DNA of 64,000 nucleotides from Rhodocyclaceae bacterium (GTDB taxonomy: Bacteria; Pseudomonadota; Gammaproteobacteria; Burkholderiales; Rhodocyclaceae): assembly GCA_016791115.1 (NCBI GenBank), contig JAEUNL010000035.1, forward strand, positions 1 to 64,000, written 5' to 3'. Of the stretch, positions 37,795-46,878 are shown one piece after another. Under the pieces are notes generated by a model, which was given only the letters and a program-made list of their open reading frames with translations, had not been told where the DNA came from and ran no database searches. Position 1 is the first letter of the stretch. Every line of letters starts with the position of its first letter. Both the position numbers and the translations under genes were made by a program.

Positions 37795-38643
37795 ATGCCT
37801 CAGATCATCAACACCAACGTTGCCTCGCTCAACGCGTCGCGGAACCTGACGAACTCACAAGGCGCACTCGCAACGTCCCTGCAGCGCCTGTCCTCCGGGC
37901 TGCGTGTGAACAGCGCCAAGGACGACGCCGCTGGTCTGGCGATCGCGGAACGCATGAACGCCCAGGTGCGTGGCATGAACGTCGCAATCCGCAACGCGAA
38001 TGACGGCATCTCCTATGCCCAGACGGCTGAAGGCGCACTAGCCAAGGTCGGCGACGCGCTCCAGCGCATGCGAGAACTGGCAGTCCAGGCACGCAACTCG
38101 ACAAACAGCGCCAGCGACAAGGATTCGCTGAACACCGAGTTCGGCCAGATGCAGTCCGAGATCACCCGCATCCTTGGCGGCACCAAGTTCAACGGCACCG
38201 CGATTTTCGCTTCGACGGGCTCGATCAACTTCCAGGTCGGCGCGGGAACGACAAACGACGACTCGATCAACGTGAACTTCGGCTCCACTGCATTCAATGC
38301 GAACTCGACAATCACCGATGTCACCGGCAGCGTCGCCTCGATCGGCAGCGGCGCATCTACGACCGACATCGGCAATGTGATTGACAACCTCGATACGGCG
38401 CTGAACACCATTAACGAAGAACGTGGCAACTGGGGCGCCCGTCAGACCCGATTCGAATCGGTAATCGCGAACCTGCAGGTCTCGGTCGAGAACCAGAGCG
38501 CCGCGCGCAGCCGGATCATGGACGCCGATTTCGCGGCGGAAACTGCGGCCCTGTCTCGCAACCAGATCCTGCAGCAAGCTGGCACTGCGATGCTGGCGCA
38601 AGCGAATGCACTGCCGCAAAACGTGCTCTCGCTGCTCCGCTAA
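37795..38643 (+). CDS. fliC: Flagellin
   Basis: 282 residues. The N-terminal (MPQIINTNVASLNASRNL to ELAVQARNSTN) and C-terminal (ARSRIMDADFAAETAALSRN to LPQNVLSLLR) helical D0/D1 regions are fully conserved. The variable middle is only about 80 residues and very rich in Ser, Thr, Asn and Gly, so it is a short flagellin with many possible O-glycosylation sites. AAGGAGAAACAA precedes the ATG. It heads a plus-strand flagellar group and is driven by the sigma-28 promoter. Confidence 0.97.
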   Translation: MPQIINTNVASLNASRNLTNSQGALATSLQRLSSGLRVNSAKDDAAGLAIAERMNAQVRGMNVAIRNANDGISYAQTAEGALAKVGDALQRMRELAVQARNSTNSASDKDSLNTEFGQMQSEITRILGGTKFNGTAIFASTGSINFQVGAGTTNDDSINVNFGSTAFNANSTITDVTGSVASIGSGASTTDIGNVIDNLDTALNTINEERGNWGARQTRFESVIANLQVSVENQSAARSRIMDADFAAETAALSRNQILQQAGTAMLAQANALPQNVLSLLR

Positions 38644-38666
38644 CCGGCCAGTAGCTGATTAAGGCG

Positions 38667-38698
38667 AGGCGCGAGAGCCCTTGAGGGGCCTCGCGCCT
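38667..38698 (+). terminator. Terminator after fliC
   Basis: aggcgcgag (38667-38675), 14-base loop, ctcgcgcct (38690-38698), followed by tttg. It separates the highly expressed flagellin from flaG, whose start is 25 bases later, so flaG-fliD expression probably relies on partial readthrough. Confidence 0.7.
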
Positions 38699-38723
38699 TT
38701 GCCACAGATCGGGAGAGATAGAA

Positions 38724-39080
38724 ATGGAGATTACTCGAGCAGGTTCAGCGGCTGACATTGTGGCCGCCGACCGCCCGTCAGCGCGGACCGAGGGTGTGTC
38801 GAGAGCAGTGGAAGTAGCGGAAGCCGCCGGGCTTCCCGAACAGCAGAAACCCGCTTCGAAGGAGCAGGTGGAGCAGGCAGTCAAGGACATCCGCAAGGTC
38901 GTCAGCACGGTTTCGAGCGACTTGCAGTTCTCGGTCGACAAGGATTCCGGCCGCACCGTCGTCAGAGTCGTGGATTCCAAGACGAAGGAAGTCATTCGCC
39001 AGATTCCGGGCGAAGAAGTGCTTGCCCTGCGGCGCGCGCTCGACAAGATGAAGGGCGTGCTGTTCAGCATGGAAGCCTGA
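38724..39080 (+). CDS. flaG: Flagellar protein FlaG
   Basis: 118 residues. The C-terminal half has the FlaG pattern: LQFSVDKDSGRTVVRVVDSK and EVIRQIPGEEVLALRRAL. FlaG affects filament length or stability in several polar flagellates. It lies between fliC and fliD, its usual neighbourhood. Confidence 0.92.
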   Translation: MEITRAGSAADIVAADRPSARTEGVSRAVEVAEAAGLPEQQKPASKEQVEQAVKDIRKVVSTVSSDLQFSVDKDSGRTVVRVVDSKTKEVIRQIPGEEVLALRRALDKMKGVLFSMEA

Positions 39081-39091
39081 AGGAGAGCACA

Positions 39092-40492
39092 GTGGCCACG
39101 ATCAGCAGTGCAGGAGTCGGCTCCGGACTGGACATCGAGAACATCATCACCAACCTGATGACGGTCGAGAGACAGCCGATCACGCAGATACAAAAGCTGC
39201 AGACCGGATTGAAAGCCGACATCTCGGCATACGGGCGCGTACAGGGCGCCCTTTCTGCATTGCAGACGGCCACAGCGTCACTCAAGACCCCCGCGGCGTT
39301 CGCTGCGGCCAAGGCCAGCGTCTCCGACGGCACGGTTCTCACAGCTAGCGCGCGTACTGGCGCCGCCGTCGGCAGCGTCACGGTGGAGGTCAGCCAGCTC
39401 GCCCAGGCACAGCAACTCACGAAATCGGGCTTCCTCTCCTCCAGTGCAGTGGTCGGCACCGGCACGCTGACCCTGGAGCTTGGGTCGTACAGAGGAACCA
39501 CCTTTACCGCAAACCCGGACAAATCGCCCAAGTCGATCACCATCGACAGCAGCAATCAGACCCTCGCCGGCATCCGCGATGCGATCAACAATGCCCAAGC
39601 CGGCGTCACCGCAGTGATTGTCAATGGCGATGCTGGTTCGCAGTTGTTCATCTCGTCCAACGAATCCGGCACCAAGAACGCAGTCCGGATATCGCAGAGC
39701 GGCGGAAACGGAGGTCTGTCCGCCATCGCGTTCGACAACGGTGCGACCGCGGGAGGAATGTCCGAGAAGGCTGGGCCACTCGACGCGAAGCTCAAGGTTA
39801 ACGGTGTCGACGTCACGCGCGCCTCCAACACCGTCAGCGATGCCATCGACGGCCTGACGCTGACCCTGACCAAGACCAACATCGGCTCGCCGGTGACGGT
39901 CGGCGTCGCTGCCGACACCGGCACGTCGCAGACCAACATCGGCAACTTCGCCAAGGCCTACAACGACCTGAATCGCATACTTCGCGAACTGACTGCATAC
40001 GACCCGGCAACGAAAAAGGCGGGCGAGCTCAATGGCGATGCAACCATCCGGTCGATCCAGTCGCAATTGCGCGGCGCCTTCGGCAACGTTGCATCGAACG
40101 GCGGATTCTCGTCGCTCTCCGAGCTTGGAATGACGTTTGCCAGCGACGGGTCCATCAGCGTGAATTCGTCGAAACTGACCGACGCGCTCGCAAATCCCGC
40201 CAAGAGCGTTTCGCGCGTCTTTGCGACTACCAACGGAGCGGACGGCCTTGCAGCGCTGATCGACAAGCGGATCACGTCGATGATCTCCACGGATGGCCTG
40301 GTTTCGGGAAAGGTGGAAGGCCTGAACCTGCGCGTCTCCAACCTCGACAAGCGGACCGAGGCTCTCGAGACGAGGATGACATCGATCGAGGCGCGTTACC
40401 GGGCGCAGTTCACGCTACTCGATACGACCATTGCCAGCATGAACGCAACCAGCACTTACCTCAAGCAGCAACTATCAAGTTCGTCCAGTTAG
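39092..40492 (+). CDS. fliD: Flagellar filament cap protein FliD
   Basis: 466 residues. The GTG start at 39092 gives the canonical N-terminus MATISSAGVGSGLDIENIIT (FliD_N). The C-terminal FliD_C region includes NLRVSNLDKRTEALETRMTS and the end EARYRAQFTLLDTTIASMNA before the final STYLKQQLSSS. It forms the pentameric/hexameric cap that folds flagellin onto the filament tip. AGGAGAG upstream. Its stop codon abuts a sigma-28-like -10 element for fliS. Confidence 0.95.
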   Translation: MATISSAGVGSGLDIENIITNLMTVERQPITQIQKLQTGLKADISAYGRVQGALSALQTATASLKTPAAFAAAKASVSDGTVLTASARTGAAVGSVTVEVSQLAQAQQLTKSGFLSSSAVVGTGTLTLELGSYRGTTFTANPDKSPKSITIDSSNQTLAGIRDAINNAQAGVTAVIVNGDAGSQLFISSNESGTKNAVRISQSGGNGGLSAIAFDNGATAGGMSEKAGPLDAKLKVNGVDVTRASNTVSDAIDGLTLTLTKTNIGSPVTVGVAADTGTSQTNIGNFAKAYNDLNRILRELTAYDPATKKAGELNGDATIRSIQSQLRGAFGNVASNGGFSSLSELGMTFASDGSISVNSSKLTDALANPAKSVSRVFATTNGADGLAALIDKRITSMISTDGLVSGKVEGLNLRVSNLDKRTEALETRMTSIEARYRAQFTLLDTTIASMNATSTYLKQQLSSSSS

Positions 40493-40500
40493 GCCGATAA
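40475..40500 (+). promoter_or_regulatory. Sigma-28-like promoter of fliS inside the end of fliD
   Basis: TCAAGTT (40475-40481), 11 bases, GCCGATAA (40493-40500), the -10 perfect and directly after the fliD stop. Spacing is one base short if the -35 is counted as eight bases. Predicts a transcript starting some 35 bases before fliS. Confidence 0.6.
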
Positions 40501-40539
40501 GTCATACACAATCGATATCCAATCCGGAGTCTGACTACG

Positions 40540-40959
40540 ATGTTTGCACGCCAAAGCGGCGCACTGGCTTACAAGAACGTTGGTGTCGAGATCGGCGTGA
40601 CGTCGGCGGATCCTCATCGCCTCACGCTGATGCTGTTCGACGGTGCCCTGGTATCGATCAACGCAGCCAGGATTCACATGGAGAACGGAGAGATTCCGCT
40701 CAAGGGAACCTCGATCTCGAAGGCGATCGAGATCATCGCCAACGGACTCAAGGTCAGTCTGGACTTCGACGTCGGCGGCGAACTCGCCCAACGCCTCGCC
40801 TCTCTCTATGACTACATGTGCGCACGCCTTTTGCATGCCAACGCACGCAACGACATTGGCGCCCTCGGGGAAGTTGCGACACTGCTGCGCGAACTGAAGG
40901 AAGCTTGGGAACAGATCGGGAAGCCGCACTCGGCCGGCAACGCCGGGGCTGCCTCGTAA
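40540..40959 (+). CDS. fliS: Flagellar export chaperone FliS
   Basis: 139 residues. It binds the C-terminal helix of flagellin in the cytosol and delivers it for export. Typical segments are TSADPHRLTLMLFDGALVSINAARIHMENG and LYDYMCARLLHANARNDI. GGAG 9 bases upstream. Followed 17 bases later by the fliT-like gene. Confidence 0.94.
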   Translation: MFARQSGALAYKNVGVEIGVTSADPHRLTLMLFDGALVSINAARIHMENGEIPLKGTSISKAIEIIANGLKVSLDFDVGGELAQRLASLYDYMCARLLHANARNDIGALGEVATLLRELKEAWEQIGKPHSAGNAGAAS

Positions 40960-40976
40960 TACCGCAAAGGATGATC

Positions 40977-41300
40977 ATGAGCGCCCTCAAACTCTATGAA
41001 ACCCTGAGTGGAATCTCCGGCGACATGGTGCTCGCCGCAGAGGTCGGCGACTGGGATCGACTGATCGAACTGGAGCGAACGGTCGCTCGTCTGCGCGACC
41101 AGCTCTCGGCAGCAGATGCAGGCGCGAACCTGAACGATGCGGAACGGGCGCACAAGGTGCACCTGATCAAACGCATCCTGGCAGACGATCGCAAGGTTCG
41201 CAGCTTCACCGAACCCTGGATGGAACAGGTGCGAAGGTTCCTGGGAGACGCGACGCCGGGACGAAATGCCAGAAACATGTACACCGGCGCAGGCTACTGA
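40977..41300 (+). CDS. fliT: Flagellar protein FliT-like
   Basis: 107 residues, helical and highly charged, beginning MSALKLYETLSGISGDMVLA; the WDRLIELERTVARLRDQL and KVHLIKRILADDRKVR helices fit FliT, the export chaperone of FliD. FliT is poorly conserved, so position after fliS is part of the argument. ATG at 40977 has AAAGGA 5-6 bases upstream; the ATG at 40971 does not. Confidence 0.75.
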   Translation: MSALKLYETLSGISGDMVLAAEVGDWDRLIELERTVARLRDQLSAADAGANLNDAERAHKVHLIKRILADDRKVRSFTEPWMEQVRRFLGDATPGRNARNMYTGAGY

Positions 41301-41332
41301 CCGCATGGCATGCACGCCAGTCTCTACGATCG

Positions 41333-42394
41333 ATGATTCCGGGCGCTCTCATCGCCAGGTTGAAGATGCTGACCGAGTCGACCGTCCGGTCGACGGAACC
41401 GGTCCGGCCGCTCCAGGCAGACCCGCCACCGCTTCAGCCGGGTGACCGCTTTCGCGCCACCATTCTCGACCGGAACTCCGACGGCGCCTACCGCGCCCAG
41501 GCATCGGGCCAGCAACTGACGCTGCGGCTTCCAACTCCCGCGAAGCCCGGCGACCAACTCGACCTTGTTGTCACTGGACGGGAGTCCCCGCCCTCGCAGG
41601 AGGGCCGGCCGCCAACGGTACTCGCCCGGTTCGCGGAAAATCCGCCGCGTCACTCTGACTCCCCGCTCCTTTCCAGCGCCGCAAAGCTTATCGGCTCACT
41701 GCTCGCTGATACGACGCGGACGCCCCCTGTGGCGCTGGCAGGCGGTGCTCCGCTGACGAACTCCGCCGAAACGCCGCCGTCGCGGATTGCCTCCGCGCTG
41801 CGCGACGCGGTTACGCGTAGCGGTGTGTTCTACGAGTCGCATCAGGCCGACTGGCTTGAGGGCAAGATCCCGCTTGCCGCATTGAGGACGGAGCCTCAGG
41901 CCCAATTGCCGCCGGGCTCCCGCCTTGCTGTTCCGGGCGCGGAGCCGGAATCCTTGTCCACGCCTGCCAACGCACCGGAACTTCCGGGGGCAAGTCGGAC
42001 ACACCAAACTGTAGGCACCGGACCGCATCTCGGCGAGAACGTCACCGAGATCGTCCATAAACAACTCGACACGCTGGCCAACCAGCAACTGGCGTGGCAG
42101 GTGCAGCCATGGCCGGGCCAGTTCATGGAATGGGAGATCGACGCGCCCGATGACCAGGACGGTCCTCCGATCGAAGGGGCAGAGCGGGAGTGGCGTACGA
42201 GACTACGGTTGCAGTTGCCCAGCCTGGGTCCGATCAGCGCCGAATTGGCGGTGACGGGTGATCGCATCGGCATTCGCCTGCACGCCGAAGAGCATGGATC
42301 CGACCGCCTTCGCGATGCCCGCCCGGCTTTGGCAACCGCCTTCGACGCCGCCGGCTTGCGCTTGGTCCATGCGACGGTTTCCGGACATGAGTGA
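41333..42394 (+). CDS. FliK-like flagellar hook-length control protein (copy 1)
   Basis: 353 residues. Pro/Ala-rich N-terminus and a C-terminal domain (about 240-353; LANQQLAWQVQPWPGQFMEWEI, LRLQLPSLGPISAELAVTGDR) of the Flg_hook type. A second, more typical fliK is at 45782-46858 in the basal-body operon, so this copy may control something else. It overlaps the following flhX gene by 8 bases. Confidence 0.85.
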   Translation: MIPGALIARLKMLTESTVRSTEPVRPLQADPPPLQPGDRFRATILDRNSDGAYRAQASGQQLTLRLPTPAKPGDQLDLVVTGRESPPSQEGRPPTVLARFAENPPRHSDSPLLSSAAKLIGSLLADTTRTPPVALAGGAPLTNSAETPPSRIASALRDAVTRSGVFYESHQADWLEGKIPLAALRTEPQAQLPPGSRLAVPGAEPESLSTPANAPELPGASRTHQTVGTGPHLGENVTEIVHKQLDTLANQQLAWQVQPWPGQFMEWEIDAPDDQDGPPIEGAEREWRTRLRLQLPSLGPISAELAVTGDRIGIRLHAEEHGSDRLRDARPALATAFDAAGLRLVHATVSGHE

Positions 42395-42683
42395 AACCAG
42401 ACGCCAGAATGCCGTTGCGCTCCGGTATGGGAGCAACGATGCCGCACCGCGTGTTGTCGCCAAGGGCAGCGGACTCGTTGCCGAACAGATCATCGAGCGC
42501 GCCCGGGAAGCGGGCATCTTCGTCCACGAATCGCCGGAGATGGTCGCCCTGCTGATGCAGGTAGACCTCGATCAGCACATCCCGCCGCAACTCTATGTCG
42601 CGATTGCCGAACTCCTCGCCTGGCTCTATCGAGTGGAGTCCGGCGTCATGCCCGGCCCCCCGCCTGCCCTGCCGTCGATCTGA
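42387..42683 (+). CDS. FlhB C-terminal-like export switch protein (FlhX type)
   Basis: 98 residues corresponding only to the cytoplasmic C-terminal domain of FlhB (LRYGSNDAAPRVVAKGSGLV to QLYVAIAELLAWLYRVE). It lacks the membrane part and the NPTH autocleavage motif. Such short proteins can partly replace the cleaved FlhB C-terminus. Start overlaps the fliK-like stop (ATGAGTGA), so the pair is translationally coupled and may form a functional unit. Confidence 0.85.
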   Translation: MSETRRQNAVALRYGSNDAAPRVVAKGSGLVAEQIIERAREAGIFVHESPEMVALLMQVDLDQHIPPQLYVAIAELLAWLYRVESGVMPGPPPALPSI

Positions 42684-42783
42684 GCGCAATCCCTGCGCCA
42701 TTTCTCATCGTCACGGAGGACTGGCACGTGCTATAAACTGCTTCGCTAACATGCTTGCCAACTCCATATCGCCGGACCCGTCG

Positions 42784-43557
42784 ATGAATCGCACCGAACC
42801 CAATCCGCTGCGCTTCGAATTGCTCAAATCGGATGATTACGCGCATTACATCCTGCGCGACCCGCGGGAGATTCGCTTCATACTCCGCGGCCTGATCGAA
42901 GGGCGTGCGTTGGTGAGCGTGTACTTCGGCCCGACCGGAGATTTCATGCTGTCCACGCTTCTCGCCCTTTCGGAGGACCAGAGCCAACTGTTTCTCGATT
43001 GGGGCGCCGACGAAGCAATGAACGCCAAGGTGGCGTCCTCCGACGCCATCACGTGCACGACCCAGCTGGACAAGGTAAAGATCCAGTTCACGCTCGGCGC
43101 GGCGACGCCGTTCGACCTTTCGGGCGCCCGGTCGTTCAGGGCAAGAGTGCCCGACGCCATTCTCCGGCTCCAGCGCCGCGAGTACTATCGATTGGCGACA
43201 CCCGCCACCCAGGGTGTCAAATGCAGCATCGTCGTAACGACGGACAGCCGCAGCGAACTGCGTGTCGAAGCAACGGTGCTCGACATCAGCGGTGGCGGCC
43301 TCGCAGTGATGGTGCCACCCGAAGGCGCAGTGTTCGAACCGGACCGGGAGCTGCACAACTGCCGGATCAACCTGCCCGAGATCGGCGTGATCGAAACCAA
43401 GATGCGGGTACGCAACGTGTTCCGCATCAGTGCAACCGATGGCCGTCCGATGCTGCGCGCAGGTTGCCAGTTCATCCACCTGCCAGACTCGCAGGTGTCC
43501 ATGATCCAGCGGTACATCCTTCGCGTCGAGCGGGGTCGCACCGTTCGATCGCGCTGA
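42784..43557 (+). CDS. ycgR: Flagellar brake protein YcgR (PilZ domain)
   Basis: 257 residues. N-terminal YcgR domain (about 1-115) and C-terminal PilZ domain with RREYYR and DISGGGLAV, the two c-di-GMP-binding motifs. On binding c-di-GMP, YcgR acts on the flagellar motor to slow swimming. The start at 42784 (MNRTEPNPLRF) is a choice; another ATG 33 bases upstream is possible and neither has a strong ribosome-binding site. Convergent with fliN. Confidence 0.93.
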   Translation: MNRTEPNPLRFELLKSDDYAHYILRDPREIRFILRGLIEGRALVSVYFGPTGDFMLSTLLALSEDQSQLFLDWGADEAMNAKVASSDAITCTTQLDKVKIQFTLGAATPFDLSGARSFRARVPDAILRLQRREYYRLATPATQGVKCSIVVTTDSRSELRVEATVLDISGGGLAVMVPPEGAVFEPDRELHNCRINLPEIGVIETKMRVRNVFRISATDGRPMLRAGCQFIHLPDSQVSMIQRYILRVERGRTVRSR

Positions 43558-43592
43558 TCCGGCTGCTCGAGGGTACAGGCAGAAAAACAAGA

Positions 43593-43611
43593 GGCGGCCG
43601 CATGGGCCGCC
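43593..43611 (-). terminator. Terminator of the fliF-fliN operon
   Basis: ggcggcc (43593-43599), 5-base loop, ggccgcc (43605-43611). On the minus strand it is followed by tcttgtttttc, so it ends the transcript reading through fliN (stop at 43652); it lies between convergent ycgR and fliN. Confidence 0.75.
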
Positions 43612-43651
43612 CGAATCCCGATTCCATTCAGAACGCGGGAGGAGACTCGAT

Positions 43652-44089
43652 TCAGCGATTGAGTTTACGCATTCGCTCCGACGGCGTGATGATGTCGGTG
43701 AGGCGAATACCGAACTTGTCATTGACGACCACCACCTCGCCCTGGGCAATTAACGTGCCGTTGACCATGACGTCCATTGGCTCGCCAGCCAGTCCGTCCA
43801 GCTCGACCACCGATCCGTGTGCAAGCTGAAGCAGATTCCGTATCGATATCTTGGTACGCCCCAGCTCGACCGTCATCTGTACCGGGATGTCCAGAATCAG
43901 GTCAAAGTCCTGCATCGTACCGGACTTCGAACCGCTGTCGCCGAAATTCTGGAACAGCGCCGATGCTGCGCTGGCGGCCTGTTGCGTGACGCTGCTGGCC
44001 GTGGCTGCCGCCTCGGCAGCAGCCTGCTCGCCCATGGCCGCAGCCCAATCATCGTCACTGACTTGTTGCTCTTCCACGGTTTCAGACAT
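43652..44089 (-). CDS. fliN: Flagellar motor switch protein FliN
   Basis: 145 residues. Acidic/Ala-rich N-terminus (EEQQVSDDDWAAAMGEQAA) and C-terminal SpoA domain (LILDIPVQMTVELGRTKISI, GEVVVVNDKFGIRLTDII). Part of the cytoplasmic C-ring. The start MSETVEEQQ with AGGAG upstream overlaps the fliM stop by 8 bases; last gene of the operon. Confidence 0.95.
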   Translation of the reverse strand: MSETVEEQQVSDDDWAAAMGEQAAAEAAATASSVTQQAASAASALFQNFGDSGSKSGTMQDFDLILDIPVQMTVELGRTKISIRNLLQLAHGSVVELDGLAGEPMDVMVNGTLIAQGEVVVVNDKFGIRLTDIITPSERMRKLNR

Positions 44090-45086
44090 GCTTTTCTCCT
44101 GACCAGGCAGACAAGGACAACGATTCATTCGCAAAGCGTTCGACACGGAGCGCATATCGACCGTTCTGGATACCGTACTGGCACTCGACCACCGGCACGC
44201 CGTCTACTGCGCCGGAAACGCGCTCGGGAATCTGGATCGGAATCACATCCCCCACTTTCATGCTCAGAATCTGGCGCAGCGAAATGGTGGACGATCCGAG
44301 CATGCTGACCAGATTCACTTCCGCCGACTGAAGCTGGCTGGTCAGCGTGCCGGTCCAACGCGTGTCGTGGTTGGTCTGGTCGCTCTGCGTGGTGCTGTTC
44401 AACACGTCGCGGATCGGCTCGACCATCGAATAGGGAAAGCACACATGCATGTCGGCCGTCGCGCCGCTGAACTCCAGCGTGAACGTCGTCGCAATCGCGA
44501 TCTCCGACGGTGTCGCAATGTTCGCGAACTGGTGATTCATCTCGGAACGTACATGCTCGAACTTCAGTTCGTGAACCGGCTGCCACGCCTTCTCGTATTC
44601 CGCGAAGACCACCCCCAGCAGGCCGTGGATGATGCGCTGCTCGGTCGGCGTGAACTCCCGACCCTCGACACGCGTATGGAAGCGGCCGTCGCCCCCGAAC
44701 ATGTTGTCGACAACGAGGAACACCAGATTCGGATCGAACACGATCAGGCCGGTTCCGCGGAGGGGCTTGGCCTGAACCAGATTCAGGTTCGTGGGCACCA
44801 CCAGATTGCGCACGAACTCGCCGTACTTCTGCACGCGGATCGGGCCGATGGAGATCTCCACCGTTCGGTGCATGTAGTTGAACAGTCCGATGCGCAGGTT
44901 CCGGGCGAAACGCTCGTGAATCAGTTCGAGCGTTGGCATGCGCCCGCGGACGATGCGCTCCTGTGTCGCGAGGTTGTATGTCCGGACGCCGTCAGATGTC
45001 TCCTCGGCCAGCGGTTCGTCTGCCTCGCCGGTCACGCCCTTGAGGAGCGCATCGACCTCGTCCTGTGAAAGAAAATCCTGCGACAT
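44082..45086 (-). CDS. fliM: Flagellar motor switch protein FliM
   Basis: 334 residues. N-terminal CheY-P-binding motif SQDEVDALLKGV, middle domain with the GGxG-type MFGGDGRFHTRVEGREFTPT, and a C-terminal SpoA domain (LRQILSMKVGDVIPIQIPER). It forms the rotor C-ring middle layer. Preceded by fliL with a 16-base gap. Confidence 0.96.
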   Translation of the reverse strand: MSQDFLSQDEVDALLKGVTGEADEPLAEETSDGVRTYNLATQERIVRGRMPTLELIHERFARNLRIGLFNYMHRTVEISIGPIRVQKYGEFVRNLVVPTNLNLVQAKPLRGTGLIVFDPNLVFLVVDNMFGGDGRFHTRVEGREFTPTEQRIIHGLLGVVFAEYEKAWQPVHELKFEHVRSEMNHQFANIATPSEIAIATTFTLEFSGATADMHVCFPYSMVEPIRDVLNSTTQSDQTNHDTRWTGTLTSQLQSAEVNLVSMLGSSTISLRQILSMKVGDVIPIQIPERVSGAVDGVPVVECQYGIQNGRYALRVERFANESLSLSAWSGEKHV

Positions 45087-45102
45087 TGGGTTGTCGAATC
45101 AG

Positions 45103-45696
45103 TTATTGAATGATGAACGACGTAAATAGAACCGAAACTACAGGCCCCTCGACCGGCTCCTTGCGTCCCTTAGATTCCTCGGCTGTGCCCTTGCGACTCG
45201 GCTTCGAACCGAAGCCGAGCACTTCGTTTGCAGCAGACATGATTTCCTCGGCGAGCGCTTCGCGCCCATCGACGCCCTGAAGCTCCGAGGCCTTCTTGCC
45301 GGACAGCAGCATCAACACGCGGTGCCTCAGTTCGGGCATATAGACCTTGAGGTCTTCGCCGACGTGCGCGTCCTCGATCTTGAGCGACGCGACGACTTGC
45401 AGATACTGTTCGCCGTTCTCCGGCAGAAGATTGACGGTGAAGGGCTCCATCGGCACGAAGGTCGGCGGCGTGCCCGGTTTTCCCTTGGGCTTCGCATGCG
45501 CAGTCTTGGCTGGCGTGTGACCATCCTCGGTGTCGCCTTCGTCCTCGGCAGCCTTCTTCTTGGAAAGCATGAAGAACGCTCCGCCGCCCGCGAGCGCGAG
45601 CACCAGCACGCCAATCCCGATGAAGAGGATCAGTTTGCTCTTTTTCTTCGGGGGTGCGACTTCGCCATCGGCTGTCGCGGCGGCTGCTTTGGACAT
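45103..45696 (-). CDS. fliL: Flagellar basal body-associated protein FliL
   Basis: 197 residues. A Lys-rich cytosolic start (PPKKKSK) and single membrane helix (LILFIGIGVLVLALAGGGAF), then a Lys/Asp-rich linker and the periplasmic SPFH-like FliL domain (FTVNLLPENGEQYLQVVASL, MPELRHRVLMLLSGKKASEL). FliL surrounds the stator at the motor. Located between fliK and fliM, its usual place. Confidence 0.94.
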   Translation of the reverse strand: MSKAAAATADGEVAPPKKKSKLILFIGIGVLVLALAGGGAFFMLSKKKAAEDEGDTEDGHTPAKTAHAKPKGKPGTPPTFVPMEPFTVNLLPENGEQYLQVVASLKIEDAHVGEDLKVYMPELRHRVLMLLSGKKASELQGVDGREALAEEIMSAANEVLGFGSKPSRKGTAEESKGRKEPVEGPVVSVLFTSFIIQ

Positions 45697-45781
45697 CGGG
45701 TCAACTCCTGACGGTTTTCTTTATTATCGAACCCGGAGCGCTCAGCTTTAGGGTGAAATAGCGGAGGATCCGCCCGGCAAA

Positions 45782-46858
45782 TCAGGCGAACGTGTCCACC
45801 ATCCCGTCCACCCGCCGCAAAACGGCCGCAACGGCAGCGCCGTCCGCTCCGGAAACAGCGACGTCTGCGCCACCTGAATGTCGTTGCGGTGGCCCGTCCT
45901 GCCGTCCGCTGCCGCGCGAGGACTCCCCGCCCACGGTCGCCTGCGAAAGGTTGATGCCAGCATCGGCGAGGAAGTCGCGCAGTTTCGGCAAGGCCTGCTC
46001 CAGGGCATCACGAGCTGCCGGCGTGGCCGCCACGAATACCGCGCTGGTCTGGTCGCCAGCCACCGTCAGCTGTACTTCGACTCGCCCGAGGGAAGGTGGC
46101 GTCAGGACGAGTTCGGCCGAACTCAGTTCCTTGCCGATCAGCATCGACACCTTGTTCCCCAGATCCTCGGCCCAGCCGGGTGATGTAACCGGCGTGCTGA
46201 CGATCATCCGTTCGCGAGCCGGATCGGCCGATTCGCGCAACTGCTGCGGCACATGCGTTAGATGCTGCATGCCCGGAGGTGCCCCGGACGAGACCGGCAA
46301 GGCGGCAGAATCTGCCGCTACCGGATTGCCGGTTTCGGCGTCAAGAAATGCCGCAGCTTCGCCTGCCCCGCGCTGTTTCTCAAACACGTCGCTTGGCGTG
46401 CGCGATTGCGCTTCCATCCAGGCCAGCGCGTCGGGCTCGACCGTGTCACCATCCGACACGGCCGGGAACATGAGGAGCGACCGTCCCGCCTGCATTGACT
46501 CGGCCGGTGCCGCCTCCGACGCAGCCATTGCCGGGGTCGCTTTCGTGGCGGAAGCAGGCACGAGAGGCAGCAGCAGGCCTTGCAGCAACGCCGACAGGTC
46601 GGCTCCAGTCTGCGCCGACGGATCGTTGCTCGCTTCTTCCGCGGCCGCTGTCAGTCCCTCGGAGTCCGGCGTGAGTTTCGCACCCTCGCCCGCAGCCGCG
46701 ATCTGACGGTTCAGCACCGCAGCGAATGGCGACCCACCCTCGCCGCTTTCAGCCGATGATTGAGCTCCGTCGACCCCGGCCGCCTCCTGCCCCGCCATGT
46801 TGGCGCTGGCAGGAACCGGCAAGGCGGGAGAGACCGGAGGCAGGGCGAGACTGGGCAT
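45782..46858 (-). CDS. fliK: Flagellar hook-length control protein FliK (operon copy)
   Basis: 358 residues. Low-complexity Ala/Ser/Pro-rich N-terminal ruler part, then the Flg_hook domain with LVLTPPSLGRVEVQLTVAGD and the following VAATPAARDALEQALPKLRD. Determines hook length by switching export specificity. The ATG at 46858 has GGAG 6 bases upstream; an in-frame ATG 18 bases earlier is less likely. It follows fliJ by 20 bases. Confidence 0.93.
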   Translation of the reverse strand: MPSLALPPVSPALPVPASANMAGQEAAGVDGAQSSAESGEGGSPFAAVLNRQIAAAGEGAKLTPDSEGLTAAAEEASNDPSAQTGADLSALLQGLLLPLVPASATKATPAMAASEAAPAESMQAGRSLLMFPAVSDGDTVEPDALAWMEAQSRTPSDVFEKQRGAGEAAAFLDAETGNPVAADSAALPVSSGAPPGMQHLTHVPQQLRESADPARERMIVSTPVTSPGWAEDLGNKVSMLIGKELSSAELVLTPPSLGRVEVQLTVAGDQTSAVFVAATPAARDALEQALPKLRDFLADAGINLSQATVGGESSRGSGRQDGPPQRHSGGADVAVSGADGAAVAAVLRRVDGMVDTFA

Positions 46859-46878
46859 GTCGTTCTCCAATTGCAACG

